This document shows positions 44,754-53,065 of a stretch of 64,000 nucleotides of DNA, one piece after another (within the stretch, counting starts at the first letter, position 1; every line of letters starts with the position of its first letter). The DNA lies in contig CAIUWA010000011.1 of NCBI GenBank assembly GCA_903902745.1, positions 144,480-208,479 on the forward strand. The letters are read 5' to 3'. The notes beneath the pieces were generated by a model. It was not told where the DNA came from. It was given only the letters and a program-made list of their open reading frames with translations, and did not search any database. Source of the DNA: an uncultured Opitutia bacterium. Lineage in GTDB: Bacteria > Verrucomicrobiota > Verrucomicrobiia > Opitutales > Opitutaceae. The position numbers were made by a program, and so were the translations under genes.

Positions 44754-45854
44754 ATGGCCCTGTCCTACGAATCCTCCGGCGTCCGCTATGACCAGCTTGA
44801 TGCGTTCAAGCGCGCGTGCCAGCAGGCGGCGCGGACGACGGCGCCGCTGCTGAAGGACCACGGCTACGCCGAGCCCGCGACGACGCGGGGCGAGAGCGCC
44901 TACCTGATCGAGGCGGCGGACCATTTCCTGGCCCACGTGGAGGAAGGGCTCGGCACCAAGAACCTGGTGGCGGACGCGGTCTATGCCGCGACGAAGCGCA
45001 GCTTTTACCGCGAGATCGGCATCGATGTCGTGGCCACGATCGTCAACGACCTCATTACCTGCGGCGCACTGCCGATCGCGGTGGCGATGCACGCGGCGGT
45101 GGGCGACTCGGAGTGGTTTGCGGACGAAACGCGCACGGCCGGGCTGGTCGACGGCTTTGCGGAAGGCTGCACGAAGGCCGGCGCCGTCTGGGGCGGGGGC
45201 GAGACGCCGACGCTGCGCGGCGTCGTTGACCCCGGCACCATCGTGCTGGCCGGCTCGGCCATCGGGAAAATCTCGCCGAAATCCCTGCGCATCACGGGCG
45301 ACGTACAATCCGGTGACGCGATCATCTTTCTCGCTTCCTCAGGCGTGCAGACCAACGGGCTGACGCTTTGTCGGAAAATCGCCGACAAGCTGCCCCAGGG
45401 CTACCAGACGCCGGTCGGCGACGGCCGGACGTTCGGCGAGGCGCTGCTGGCGCCGTCGGTCATCTACGTGGCGTTTGTGCGCGAGTGCCAGCGCCGCGGG
45501 ATCAAGCTGAATTACGTGGCGCATGTGACCGGCCACGGCTGGCGCAAGCTCATGCGGCTGGAGGAGCCCTTCGTTTACGAGATTACCGCGCCGCGGCCGG
45601 TGCCGGCCTTGTTCAAGTTCATCGAGGAGGCGGGCCCGGTCGACCCGCGCGAGATGTATGCGACCTACAACATGGGCGTCGGCTTCGCGGCTTATGTGGC
45701 ACCTGGCCAAGTGGCGGCGACCCTGGCGGCGGCGAAGGCTACCGGCTACGACGCCTGGCTGGCCGGTAGCGTGAAAAAGGACGGTGCGCGCAAGGCGGTG
45801 GTCGCTCCGTCCCTCGGGCTCACCTTTGAGGGCGAGACGTTGCAGTTGCGCTGA
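44754..45854 (+). CDS. purM: Phosphoribosylformylglycinamidine cyclo-ligase (AIR synthase)
   Basis: Converts FGAM to AIR with ATP, the step after PurL. 366 residues from ATG 44754; the open frame before it is repeat. AIRS-family motifs: GLGTKNLVADAVYAATKRSF, IVNDLITCGALPIAVAMHAA, GCTKAGAVWGGGETPTLRGV, and the second-domain VTGHGWRKLMR and MYATYNMGVGFAAYVAPGQ. The sequence is somewhat divergent from E. coli PurM (an extended GVRYDQLDAFKRACQQAART start), but with purL and purF beside it the assignment is secure. Confidence 0.88.
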   Translation: MALSYESSGVRYDQLDAFKRACQQAARTTAPLLKDHGYAEPATTRGESAYLIEAADHFLAHVEEGLGTKNLVADAVYAATKRSFYREIGIDVVATIVNDLITCGALPIAVAMHAAVGDSEWFADETRTAGLVDGFAEGCTKAGAVWGGGETPTLRGVVDPGTIVLAGSAIGKISPKSLRITGDVQSGDAIIFLASSGVQTNGLTLCRKIADKLPQGYQTPVGDGRTFGEALLAPSVIYVAFVRECQRRGIKLNYVAHVTGHGWRKLMRLEEPFVYEITAPRPVPALFKFIEEAGPVDPREMYATYNMGVGFAAYVAPGQVAATLAAAKATGYDAWLAGSVKKDGARKAVVAPSLGLTFEGETLQLR

Positions 45855-45903
45855 CTGAGACCGTGATTTTTGTGGCCAATGCGGCTTGAAGGCGGGTGAC
45901 TGA

Positions 45904-47415
45904 TCAGGCGTGCGGCGGGTTGGCTTCACTATCGTCCGGCTCGGTAAACCAGCGGGCGAGGAGCAGGACGACGGCGATGCCGGCGTAGCCGGCCGCGTAA
46001 ATCGCGGCAGGAAACAACGCCTCGCCGGGCCGGCCCGTGCCGGTCAAGCGGTCGAGCAACGGCAAGGCACTGACCGTGTCGCTCGGCGTGAAACGCCAGG
46101 AATGCATCAGCCCGAGGAGGCTGAGAGCGGCGGCCGCGAGCGACCAGCCGGCCGCGGCGAGCAACCGGCGCTCGATGATCAGGACCGTGACCGTGGCCAG
46201 CACGAGGGCGCAATAAAACGTGCCCTGTTCGAGCGCAAAGCCGCCGTCGATGAAGGTGCCGGAGGCATGGAACGCCGCCAGCAGCTTCGGCGAAAACTCC
46301 AGCCCCGGAGTGGAGCCATAGCCGCCCAGCCGCAGCGCGTTCTTCGTGAAAAACGTGGCCCACGCCAGGATCACGGGCGTGGTGCCCAGGACGACGGCGG
46401 GCCAGTGGCGCTGCGGGGTGACCTCGAAGGCCTGCACGCAGATGATCAGGCCGATCCAGATGATGATCGCGAGGCCGGCGTCCGCCGGCACGGCCCACGC
46501 GACGTAGGCCATCGAGCCGGTGAGGCAGAGGAGGGTGATGAAGGCACCGTTGAGCGTCGAGTAGCCGGCGCGCGCGCCCATGCGCTTCCAGGCGGGATGG
46601 CCGATGTAAATCGAGGTGGGAAAGGGCGAGCCGAAGCAGGCGGCGGCGAAGGTGCCGAGCCCGTTCACCATCAGCGAGGAACGGGTCGAGTAGCTGTCAC
46701 CCGCCGCTGCGGCCGACTCGATACATTGCAGGGAGGCGAGCAGGTTGAGCAGGCCCATGGGGATGATGACGGAGAGATACGGCAGCAAATGACCGTCCCC
46801 GAACGCGGCCCACAGCGGCGCAAGCGTGGGGAGGGGAGGATGCCAGCCGATCGAGCCGGTGGGCATGGCGCCCTGCGGGGCGAGGCCGGTGAGCCAGGAG
46901 AGGGCAGTGCCCACGACGAGCACCACCAGCGCGGCGGGGATGCCCCCCTTCGGCTTCACGCGGCCGAAATAAAACAACAGGACCAGGCCGAGCGTGACCA
47001 GGCCGACGAGCGGGTGGGCGAAGGTGCTGAACAGGAAATTGAGCGTGAGAAACGCCATGCCTGCGCCGGACAGCGCGGCGAGCAAGGCGGCGCGCGGGGT
47101 CATGCTCCGGATGCGCTCGCTGATGAAGGCGCCAAAGAACTCGATCAGGCCCGAGCCGACGCAGGCGACGAGGCCGGCCTGCCACGCGACGATGTCGGGG
47201 TCGGCGGCCCCCTGCGCGCGGGCGATCTGCTTCGCCGGCAGCATCACGAGAAAGACGTAGGCGATGAGGCGCTCGATCGGACGGATGATGGGGTCGAGCC
47301 AGGTCCGGCCGCGCGCATCAAGCACCTGCACGAGATAGAGCCCGAGCGGCTTCGTGATGAGCAGGAGCGCCCCCACGTACAGTGCAAATTGGAACCAGGC
47401 GTTGGGATTGTTCAT
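45904..47415 (-). CDS. Chimera: KdpA N-terminus fused to a xanthine/uracil-type permease body
   Basis: 503 residues. The first 55 (about 47251-47415: FQFALYVGALLLITKPLGLY, WLDPIIRPIERLIAYVF) match the start of KdpA, the potassium-channel subunit of the Kdp ATPase, and a kdpF gene lies just upstream as in kdp operons. From about residue 70 the sequence is instead an NCS2-like permease of the xanthine/uracil group: GLIEFFGAFISERIRSMTPR, SVIIPMGLLNLLASLQCIES, MVNGLGTFAAACFGSPFPTS and VTPQRHWPAVVLGTTPVILA. The permease's own N-terminal helices are missing. This looks like a fusion made by deletion. Transport ability is uncertain, and a working Kdp system is not encoded here. Confidence 0.8.
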   Translation of the reverse strand: MNNPNAWFQFALYVGALLLITKPLGLYLVQVLDARGRTWLDPIIRPIERLIAYVFLVMLPAKQIARAQGAADPDIVAWQAGLVACVGSGLIEFFGAFISERIRSMTPRAALLAALSGAGMAFLTLNFLFSTFAHPLVGLVTLGLVLLFYFGRVKPKGGIPAALVVLVVGTALSWLTGLAPQGAMPTGSIGWHPPLPTLAPLWAAFGDGHLLPYLSVIIPMGLLNLLASLQCIESAAAAGDSYSTRSSLMVNGLGTFAAACFGSPFPTSIYIGHPAWKRMGARAGYSTLNGAFITLLCLTGSMAYVAWAVPADAGLAIIIWIGLIICVQAFEVTPQRHWPAVVLGTTPVILAWATFFTKNALRLGGYGSTPGLEFSPKLLAAFHASGTFIDGGFALEQGTFYCALVLATVTVLIIERRLLAAAGWSLAAAALSLLGLMHSWRFTPSDTVSALPLLDRLTGTGRPGEALFPAAIYAAGYAGIAVVLLLARWFTEPDDSEANPPHA

Positions 47416-47475
47416 GTGGAAGAAGCGTCACGTATTACGCGACACTGGGTTTGGGAATGGTGGGGAAATAAGGCG

Positions 47476-47559
47476 TCAGAATTTTTCCGGTCGGAGCACG
47501 GCCACGACGAGATAGACGAGGAGGCCAAGCGCGATGAGGCCGATGAGGATGTTTTCCAT
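47476..47559 (-). CDS. kdpF: KdpF, small subunit of the Kdp potassium ATPase
   Basis: 27 residues, one transmembrane helix: IGLIALGLLVYLVVAVLRPE followed by KF and a stop. The LVYLVxAVLRPEKF ending is the hallmark of KdpF, which stabilises the Kdp complex. It lies 60 bp upstream of the kdpA-like start of the chimeric gene, the normal kdpF-kdpA order. With no kdpB or kdpC here it is probably an orphan. Confidence 0.85.
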   Translation of the reverse strand: MENILIGLIALGLLVYLVVAVLRPEKF

Positions 47560-47612
47560 GGGAGGAGAATCGTTGAAATGGTGGCGTCCGGCTGGGATGC
47601 TTCTTGGTTATA

Positions 47613-47702
47613 TCAGCGCACTTTTTCGCAGAAGTGGGCGTACAGGGCGCTGAGGATGAAAAAGGCGAAGGAGAGGGCGACGAAGACAATGTCGTTGTTC
47701 AT
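47613..47702 (-). CDS. Small single-helix membrane protein of kdp-operon type
   Basis: 29 residues: DIVFVALSFAFFILSALYAH then FCEKVR. One helix, ending in a short charged tail with Cys-Glu. Very similar short ORFs precede kdpF in many bacteria, so this is the first gene of the eroded kdp operon. ATG 47702; the upstream frame is intergenic. Confidence 0.65.
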   Translation of the reverse strand: MNNDIVFVALSFAFFILSALYAHFCEKVR

Positions 47703-47802
47703 GGCGGGCGAGTATCGCACCGATGCCCGCGCGCGCCTAATCAAGCGGAACCGCGAAGACGTTAAGAAAACATCAAGCCCGCGCAGCGGGATCATCCAGA
47801 AG

Positions 47803-47933
47803 TTTCGCGCAGAGGCGCGGGGGCGCAGAGCAAACGAAACAAGGCGAAGGGCGGGAAGCGATGCCACTCACTTGACGGCTGAGTTTTTGCGATGATTCCC
47901 ATTCTGCTCCGCGCCTTTGCGTCTCTGCGCGCG
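47803..47933. repeat. Intergenic CGCAGAGGCGC palindromic element
   Basis: Left TTCGCGCAGAGGCGCGGGGG then CGCAGAG; right CTCCGCGCCTTTGCGTCTCT then GCGCGCG. Outer arms pair over about 25 bp with a long middle. Its core is the same as the in-frame purL copies (38208, 38958). It separates the kdp remnant from the helicase gene. Confidence 0.82.
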
Positions 47934-48049
47934 CCTAGTTTGGAATGATCAATGGTGAATTCCATCGCCCGGCAGGCGGCTCGGCACAGGGTCGGACGAA
48001 AAGTCGAATGCAGGCTGGCGGGTGGCGGGGCTTCGCTCCACCTTGTGGC

Positions 48050-50005
48050 ATGGAAAAACTTCCGTTCACGGAACTCGGCCTCTCGCCGGAAATTCTCAAG
48101 GCTGTCGCCAAGATGGGTTTTGAGGAGGCCTCGCCGATTCAGACCGCCGTCATCCCGGCGATTCTCACGGGGCGCGACGTGGTCGGCCAGTCCTCCACGG
48201 GCTCGGGCAAGACGGCCGCTTTTGCCATCCCGGCGATCGAGGCCGTCGATCCCCATGTGCGCGCGGTGCAGGTCCTGATCCTCTGTCCGACCCGCGAGCT
48301 CGCGGTGCAGGTGGCGGAGGAGACGGGCAAGCTGGCGCTCTTCAAGCGCGGCGTGATGGGCGTCCCGGTCTACGGCGGGCAGAGCTACGAGCGGCAGTTC
48401 CGGGCGCTGGCCGCAGGCGCGCAGATGGTCATCGGCACCCCGGGCCGCGTGATGGACCACATGGACCGCGGCACCCTGAAGCTCGACCAGCTGAAGCTCG
48501 TCATCCTTGACGAGACCGACCGGATGCTCGACATGGGTTTTCGCGACGACATCGAGCACATCCTCAAGGCCGTGCCGGAAAAACGGCAGCTCCTGTTCTT
48601 CTCGGCGACGATCCCGCGGGCGATCCAGGACCTGATCAGCCGCTATTCCAAGGATCCCGCCTGGATCAAGATCGAGTCCGTCGCCCAGAACGCCCCGCAG
48701 GTGGAGCAGGTTTACTTCGAGGTGGACCGCCGCTCGAAGATCGAGGCGCTGACACGGCTGATCGACGTCTTTGATTTCCGCTACGGGATCATTTTCTGCA
48801 GCACGAAGATCATGGTCGACGAACTGGACGAGCACCTGCACGCCCGCGGCTACTCGACCGACCGGCTGCACGGCGACATCACGCAGGCACAGCGCGACCG
48901 CGTGATGGACAAGTTCCGCCGGCGCGGCTTCGAGTTCCTCGTGGCGACCGACGTGGCGGCGCGCGGGCTCGACGTCGACGACCTGGAGGTGGTCTTCAAC
49001 TTCGACCTGCCGAATGACGCCGAAGACTACACGCATCGCATCGGCCGTACGGGCCGCGCTGGGCGGAAGGGACGGGCGTTCACCTTCGTCTCGGGGCAGG
49101 AGATCTACAAGTTGCAGAGCATGGTGCGCTGGGCGAAGCTCGACATCCGCCGCGAGCGCATCCCCTCGCTCGACGAGGTGGACGAGGCGCGCGCGAACGT
49201 TTTCTTTGAGAAGATCCGCGCGACGCTCGAGGCAAAGCAATTCACGCCGCACGACCGGATGATCGACCGCCTGCTCGACCAGGGCTTTGCGAGCACGGAC
49301 ATCTGCTCAGCCTTGATTCACCTGTTACAGGGCGCGCCGGGCGCGACGACGGCGCCAGTTGCAAAGAAGAAGGCCCCGGCCGCCGCCGCTCCTGCGTATG
49401 CCGACGAGGATGCGCGCCCCAAGGCCCGTTATGGCGGGCCCAAGCCGCACGCCGCGACGTTGAAGGCCGAGGGCAAAGCCGCGCCCGAAGTCCCGTCCTC
49501 GCCGAGCAAGCCCCCGGACTGGGTCTCAGCCAAGACCGCCGCACCGAAAAAGGTGGAACGGGTTGTCTCCAACCCGCCGCCGCCGGAAGCGTCCCGGGAG
49601 CAAGCCGCTCCACCGGCGGCCAGGCACGACGACGGAAGCCGCAGTCCGATTGAGGAAGGCGGCGATGCCGATGATGCCGCGCCGCGCCGTTCGAAGTACG
49701 AGCGTGCTGCGCGCACCGGCCGTGAGCCGGGCAAGGCCACGCTGTTTTTCAATGTGGGGCGCAAGCATCTGGTCACGCCCGCGGATATCGTCGGCAAGAT
49801 TGCGGGTGTCACCCGGCTACCGGCGTCCGTCGTCGGTGCGATCGACATCCACCAGCGCCATGTGCTCGTGGATGTCGATCAGGAGCACGCGGCGCTGATC
49901 GTGAAAAAACTGGCCGGCATCCGTTTGAAAGGTGAGGCGCTCGCGCCCGCGGTGGCGGGCGCAGAAAGCTCCAACCTCCAACCGCCAAGTACCAATGAAT
50001 CTTAA
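48050..50005 (+). CDS. DEAD-box RNA helicase with DbpA-type RNA-binding domain
   Basis: 651 residues from ATG 48050 (MEKLPFTELGLSPEILKAVA, the family's Q-motif start). Helicase motifs: SSTGSGKT (48-55), PTRELAVQVA, DETD at 154-157 in place of DEAD, FFSATIPR (motif III SAT), and HRIGRTGRAGRKG (motif VI). A low-complexity Pro/Ala/Lys linker (about 440-560) leads to a C-terminal RNA-recognition-like DbpA domain (TLFFNVGRKHLVTPADIVGK, VVGAIDIHQRHVLVDV). It unwinds RNA during ribosome assembly or cold adaptation (DeaD/CsdA-like). Confidence 0.92.
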   Translation: MEKLPFTELGLSPEILKAVAKMGFEEASPIQTAVIPAILTGRDVVGQSSTGSGKTAAFAIPAIEAVDPHVRAVQVLILCPTRELAVQVAEETGKLALFKRGVMGVPVYGGQSYERQFRALAAGAQMVIGTPGRVMDHMDRGTLKLDQLKLVILDETDRMLDMGFRDDIEHILKAVPEKRQLLFFSATIPRAIQDLISRYSKDPAWIKIESVAQNAPQVEQVYFEVDRRSKIEALTRLIDVFDFRYGIIFCSTKIMVDELDEHLHARGYSTDRLHGDITQAQRDRVMDKFRRRGFEFLVATDVAARGLDVDDLEVVFNFDLPNDAEDYTHRIGRTGRAGRKGRAFTFVSGQEIYKLQSMVRWAKLDIRRERIPSLDEVDEARANVFFEKIRATLEAKQFTPHDRMIDRLLDQGFASTDICSALIHLLQGAPGATTAPVAKKKAPAAAAPAYADEDARPKARYGGPKPHAATLKAEGKAAPEVPSSPSKPPDWVSAKTAAPKKVERVVSNPPPPEASREQAAPPAARHDDGSRSPIEEGGDADDAAPRRSKYERAARTGREPGKATLFFNVGRKHLVTPADIVGKIAGVTRLPASVVGAIDIHQRHVLVDVDQEHAALIVKKLAGIRLKGEALAPAVAGAESSNLQPPSTNES

Positions 50006-50147
50006 AGCTCCCATTGTGACAGCCTCAGGTGGGGCGGTTGTTGGGTGTTTGCGTCCTGGAGTTTGAGGTTTCACTGGGGCTTCGGCGCGGACGGAGTCCG
50101 CGCCGCTTGACACCTTGGCACGCGCCTCGCTATCCCGTTGATCCCGT

Positions 50148-50765
50148 ATGGAGGCCGCCCTCGATCAACCGGTACTGGTGCTCAACCGCCTGTGGCAGGC
50201 GGTGAACGTCATTGGCGCCCGCCGCGCCTTTGCCCTGCTGGCCCGGGGCCATGCGAATGTGGTGCACCATCACGACGAGGATTTCCGCACCTTCGCCCTG
50301 CTGGACTGGATCGACTTTTCCGCGAGCAACCCGCCGCGGGCCGTGCTGGAGATGGTCCACACGCCGAACCGCACGATCCGCCTGCCCCGCGTCATTCTCC
50401 TCACGTTCTTCGACAAGCTGCCCTGCAAGGAGCTGAAGCTCACGCGCAACAATGTCTTCGAGCGCGACAAGAACAGCTGCCAGTATTGTTCCCGCGTGCT
50501 GCCGCGCGAGCAGCTCAATCTCGACCACGTGATTCCGCGCCATTACGGCGGCAAGACGACATGGGAGAACATCGTCTGCTCGTGCATCAAGTGCAATTCG
50601 CGCAAGGCGAACCGACTGCCGCACGAGGCGCACATGCGCCTCATCCGCAAGCCCGTCCGCCCGAAGTGGCGCCCCGTCATCTCGCTGGTCCTGGGAACCC
50701 AGCACCGCGAGATGTGGAAGGATTTTCTCGATCTCGCCTACTGGAACGTCGAATTGGAAGAGTAA
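50148..50765 (+). CDS. HNH endonuclease-family protein
   Basis: 205 residues. The N-terminal part (PVLVLNRLWQAVNVIGARRA) and the HNH core CQYCSR, LNLDHVIPRHYGGKTTWENI, CSCIKCNSRKANR carry the four zinc cysteines and the catalytic DH and N residues. This group is the widespread chromosomal HNH protein with the LVLNxxWQPVNV start, nuclease role unknown, not tied to phage here. Constitutive-looking and isolated: 142 bp after the helicase. Confidence 0.88.
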   Translation: MEAALDQPVLVLNRLWQAVNVIGARRAFALLARGHANVVHHHDEDFRTFALLDWIDFSASNPPRAVLEMVHTPNRTIRLPRVILLTFFDKLPCKELKLTRNNVFERDKNSCQYCSRVLPREQLNLDHVIPRHYGGKTTWENIVCSCIKCNSRKANRLPHEAHMRLIRKPVRPKWRPVISLVLGTQHREMWKDFLDLAYWNVELEE

Positions 50766-50801
50766 GCCCGTCCGAACGGACGGGGCCGGCGCAATGCGGG
50801 A

Positions 50802-50999
50802 TTATTTCCCGTTGTAATTTTGCCGCAGGAACAACAGCAGCGCCGAGGCGGCGATGAAATCGCCGAAGCCGACCACGAGGCGCATCGGCAGCGGCATGCG
50901 CCGGAGGACCAGAAGCACGACGAGCCCGCCGGCCATCAGCACGGTCGAGAGCAGGATGAGGACGATTTTCTGGCGGGAGCGATTGAGCTCGTCGGGCAT
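50802..50999 (-). CDS. Small two-helix membrane protein
   Basis: 65 residues: basic N-terminus (MPDELNRSRQKI), then helices IVLILLSTVLMAGGLVVLLV and MRLVVGFGDFIAASALLLFL. Similar to small membrane proteins found in Verrucomicrobia next to unrelated genes; function unknown. It is followed on the minus strand by the HNH gene's convergent end. Confidence 0.65.
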   Translation of the reverse strand: MPDELNRSRQKIVLILLSTVLMAGGLVVLLVLRRMPLPMRLVVGFGDFIAASALLLFLRQNYNGK

Positions 51000-51016
51000 G
51001 ATTCAGGTAAGGGCAA

Positions 51017-51051
51017 CGGGTAGCGGGTAGCGGGTAGCGGGTAGCGGGTAG
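51017..51051. repeat. Heptamer tandem repeat, five units of CGGGTAG
   Basis: Five perfect CGGGTAG copies in a row between the small membrane protein and the histidine kinase. Copy number is likely variable between strains. Confidence 0.9.
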
Positions 51052-51068
51052 AGATTGGCTTATCCGTC

Positions 51069-51098
51069 TCTCGTCTCCTGTCCACTGTCACCTGTCTA
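51069..51098. repeat. Repeat at the 3' end of the histidine kinase gene
   Basis: TCTCGTCTCCTGTCCACTGT then CACCTGTCTA, the complement of the in-gene MFS repeat (31422-31452). Its last three bases supply the TAG stop of the kinase. Confidence 0.75.
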
Positions 51099-52805
51099 TT
51101 GTTTAGCGAGCGGCAGGGCGATGCGCATGGTCGTGCCCGCCGGGCTGGTCGCGGCCAGCGTGATGTCACCGTGATGGCTGAGCAGGATGCGCTTGGCGAT
51201 GGCCAGGCCGAGGCCGGTGCCGTCGGGGCGGCCGGAGAGGAACGAATCGAAAATCCGGTCGCGGATCGCCTCGGGGATGCCTGTGCCGGTGTCCGTGATG
51301 TCGATCATCGCAAACTGCGCGCCGTTGCGCTCCTCGGTGCTGGCGGTGAGGATGATGGAGCCGCCATCGGGCATGGCCTGGGTGGCATTGATAAAGAGAT
51401 TGAGCAGGACCTGCTGGAGCTGGCCCTTGTGGGCATCGATGACGAGCGGGCGGGCGGGCGGGGTGAAGCGCAGGTGGATCTTGCTCTGCGCGAGCTTCAG
51501 CCGGATGAGGACGATGGTGTCCTCGATGACCTCACCGATGCTCCAGCGCGAGTGGAGGCTGGAGGGGGCCTTGGCGAAGCTGAGCACGCGCGTGACAATG
51601 GCTTCGAGCTGGTCGAGTTTCTCGCCGATGACCCGGACATCGGTGCGGCGTGGATCGCCCTCGGGAAAATCGAGGCCGAGGTAGCCGTAGAGGAGCTTGA
51701 TGACGGTGAGCGGATTGCGGATCTCGTGGGCGATCTCGGCGGCGAGGAGCCCGAGCGTGGTGAGCTGCTCGTTTTTGCGCAGCGACTCCTCGCTTTGAAA
51801 GACGCGGGCATAGAGGCGGGTGTTTTGCAGCGCCACCGCGGCCAGGCTGGCGAGCGCGGCGCAGAGACGCTTCTCGTCATTGTTGAAGCGGTGGACGTGG
51901 TCGGTGAAGACCGCCAGCACGCCGATGACCTCGTTTTCGTAGAGCAGCGGGGTGGCGAGGACGGAGCACAGGGCGGGGTCGCGGGGCAGGTCGACGAGGT
52001 CGGCAAATTCGGGCGACTGGACGTTGGCGTACTCGACCTGCCGGCGGGTGTGAATGGCCGCGGCGGTGAAGCAGGAGTCGAGCGGATGGTCAGCGACTTG
52101 AATTTCCGTGATGGTGCCACTGGTCAGCGAGGCCGGCCGGACGGTGGCACGCGCGGCATCATGCAGATAAAGCGCACAGGCGCGGGTCTGGGTGATCTGA
52201 CGGGCATCGCGGGTGAGGCTGTCGCAGAGTTCCTCGGGCTCAATCTTCGCGACGAAGGATTGCCCGATGGTGATAAGCGACTCGAGCTGGCGAGCCTTGC
52301 CCCCGAGCTGGCGGAGTTGCCACAGGCGCTGCATGATCGCCGTGGCCTCGGCAGTGAGCAGCAAGAAGAGCTGCAAGTCGGCCGCGCTGAACCCGGCGAT
52401 CTGATCCGAGTCGAGGTTGATGACGCCCATCGTCTGTCCGCTGGATTCGATCATGGGGGCGGCCATTTCCGCCTGCACGGCGGGTCGCAGCCGGATGTAT
52501 CGCGGGTCGCCGGCAACATCGGGGACCAGCTGCGGCCGGCCGTGAAACGCCACCCAGCCGGTGATGCCCTGGCCGAGCCGCAGGGCGATGTCATCCGTAT
52601 CAGCGGGCATGCCCTGGTGGACCTCGATCTCGAGCCGGCCGGAGTCCGGGTTGATAAGCGAAATCGAGCCGGAGGCCGCACCAAACGTCTCGACGGCGAT
52701 GGCGAGGATGGCGCGCAACGCCTCGCGCGGCTCGTCGACCCGCCCGACAAGCGTGCTAATGCGATAAAGCGCCGGATAGGCCCGGGCATCCGCCAGTGCG
52801 TCCAT
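51096..52805 (-). CDS. GAF-domain sensor histidine kinase
   Basis: 569 residues from ATG 52805 (MDALADARAYPALYRISTLV); the frame upstream is intergenic repeat. Two GAF domains (about residues 15-165 and 190-345: VAFHGRPQLVPDVAGDPRYI, SVLATPLLYENEVIGVLAVF) precede the kinase. H-box: LAAEIAHEIRNPLTVIKLLY. N-box: QVLLNLFINATQAMPDG. G-boxes: DTGTGIPEAIRDRIFDSFLS and DGTGLGLAIAKRIL. No transmembrane segment, so it is a cytoplasmic sensor of a small ligand or redox state. No response regulator is adjacent. Confidence 0.9.
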   Translation of the reverse strand: MDALADARAYPALYRISTLVGRVDEPREALRAILAIAVETFGAASGSISLINPDSGRLEIEVHQGMPADTDDIALRLGQGITGWVAFHGRPQLVPDVAGDPRYIRLRPAVQAEMAAPMIESSGQTMGVINLDSDQIAGFSAADLQLFLLLTAEATAIMQRLWQLRQLGGKARQLESLITIGQSFVAKIEPEELCDSLTRDARQITQTRACALYLHDAARATVRPASLTSGTITEIQVADHPLDSCFTAAAIHTRRQVEYANVQSPEFADLVDLPRDPALCSVLATPLLYENEVIGVLAVFTDHVHRFNNDEKRLCAALASLAAVALQNTRLYARVFQSEESLRKNEQLTTLGLLAAEIAHEIRNPLTVIKLLYGYLGLDFPEGDPRRTDVRVIGEKLDQLEAIVTRVLSFAKAPSSLHSRWSIGEVIEDTIVLIRLKLAQSKIHLRFTPPARPLVIDAHKGQLQQVLLNLFINATQAMPDGGSIILTASTEERNGAQFAMIDITDTGTGIPEAIRDRIFDSFLSGRPDGTGLGLAIAKRILLSHHGDITLAATSPAGTTMRIALPLAKQ

Positions 52806-52941
52806 GGTGGTGAGTCGGTCAAGAGCCGCCGGGGCGCGCAAGGAATTACCGCTCGGCTCCCGCGGACGGCGGGGGAATCGGGAGTTGGTAATTGGGAATT
52901 GGTCGGAGGAAAGCGCCTTGAGGTGACGGCTGGGGCCTAGG

Positions 52942-53003
52942 GTGGCACGGTGCTTCAGCCCGCGTTTTGGAAGCCCGGAACGCGGGCTAAAGCACCGTGC
53001 CAC
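52942..53003. repeat. Long perfect-arm hairpin in the kinase leader
   Basis: GTGGCACGGTGCTT pairs with AAGCACCGTGCCAC, and AGCCCGCGTT with AACGCGGGCT, around a short loop. It is flanked by GGGAATTGG / CCAATTCC-type tracts that form a second, outer inverted repeat (52873-53065). Situated between kinase and glnD. Confidence 0.88.
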
Positions 53004-53065
53004 TTCGAACTGCCAAGGGATGGCCAAGACAGACCAATTCCTAATTCCAAACTCCCAATTCCAAA

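Noticed and set aside
48509..48520. DETD in place of DEAD as an inactive helicase
   Set aside because: Variation at the third position of this motif is tolerated in the superfamily and all other motifs are intact.
51017..51051. Tandem repeat as CRISPR
   Set aside because: Units are seven bases without spacers and no cas genes are nearby.
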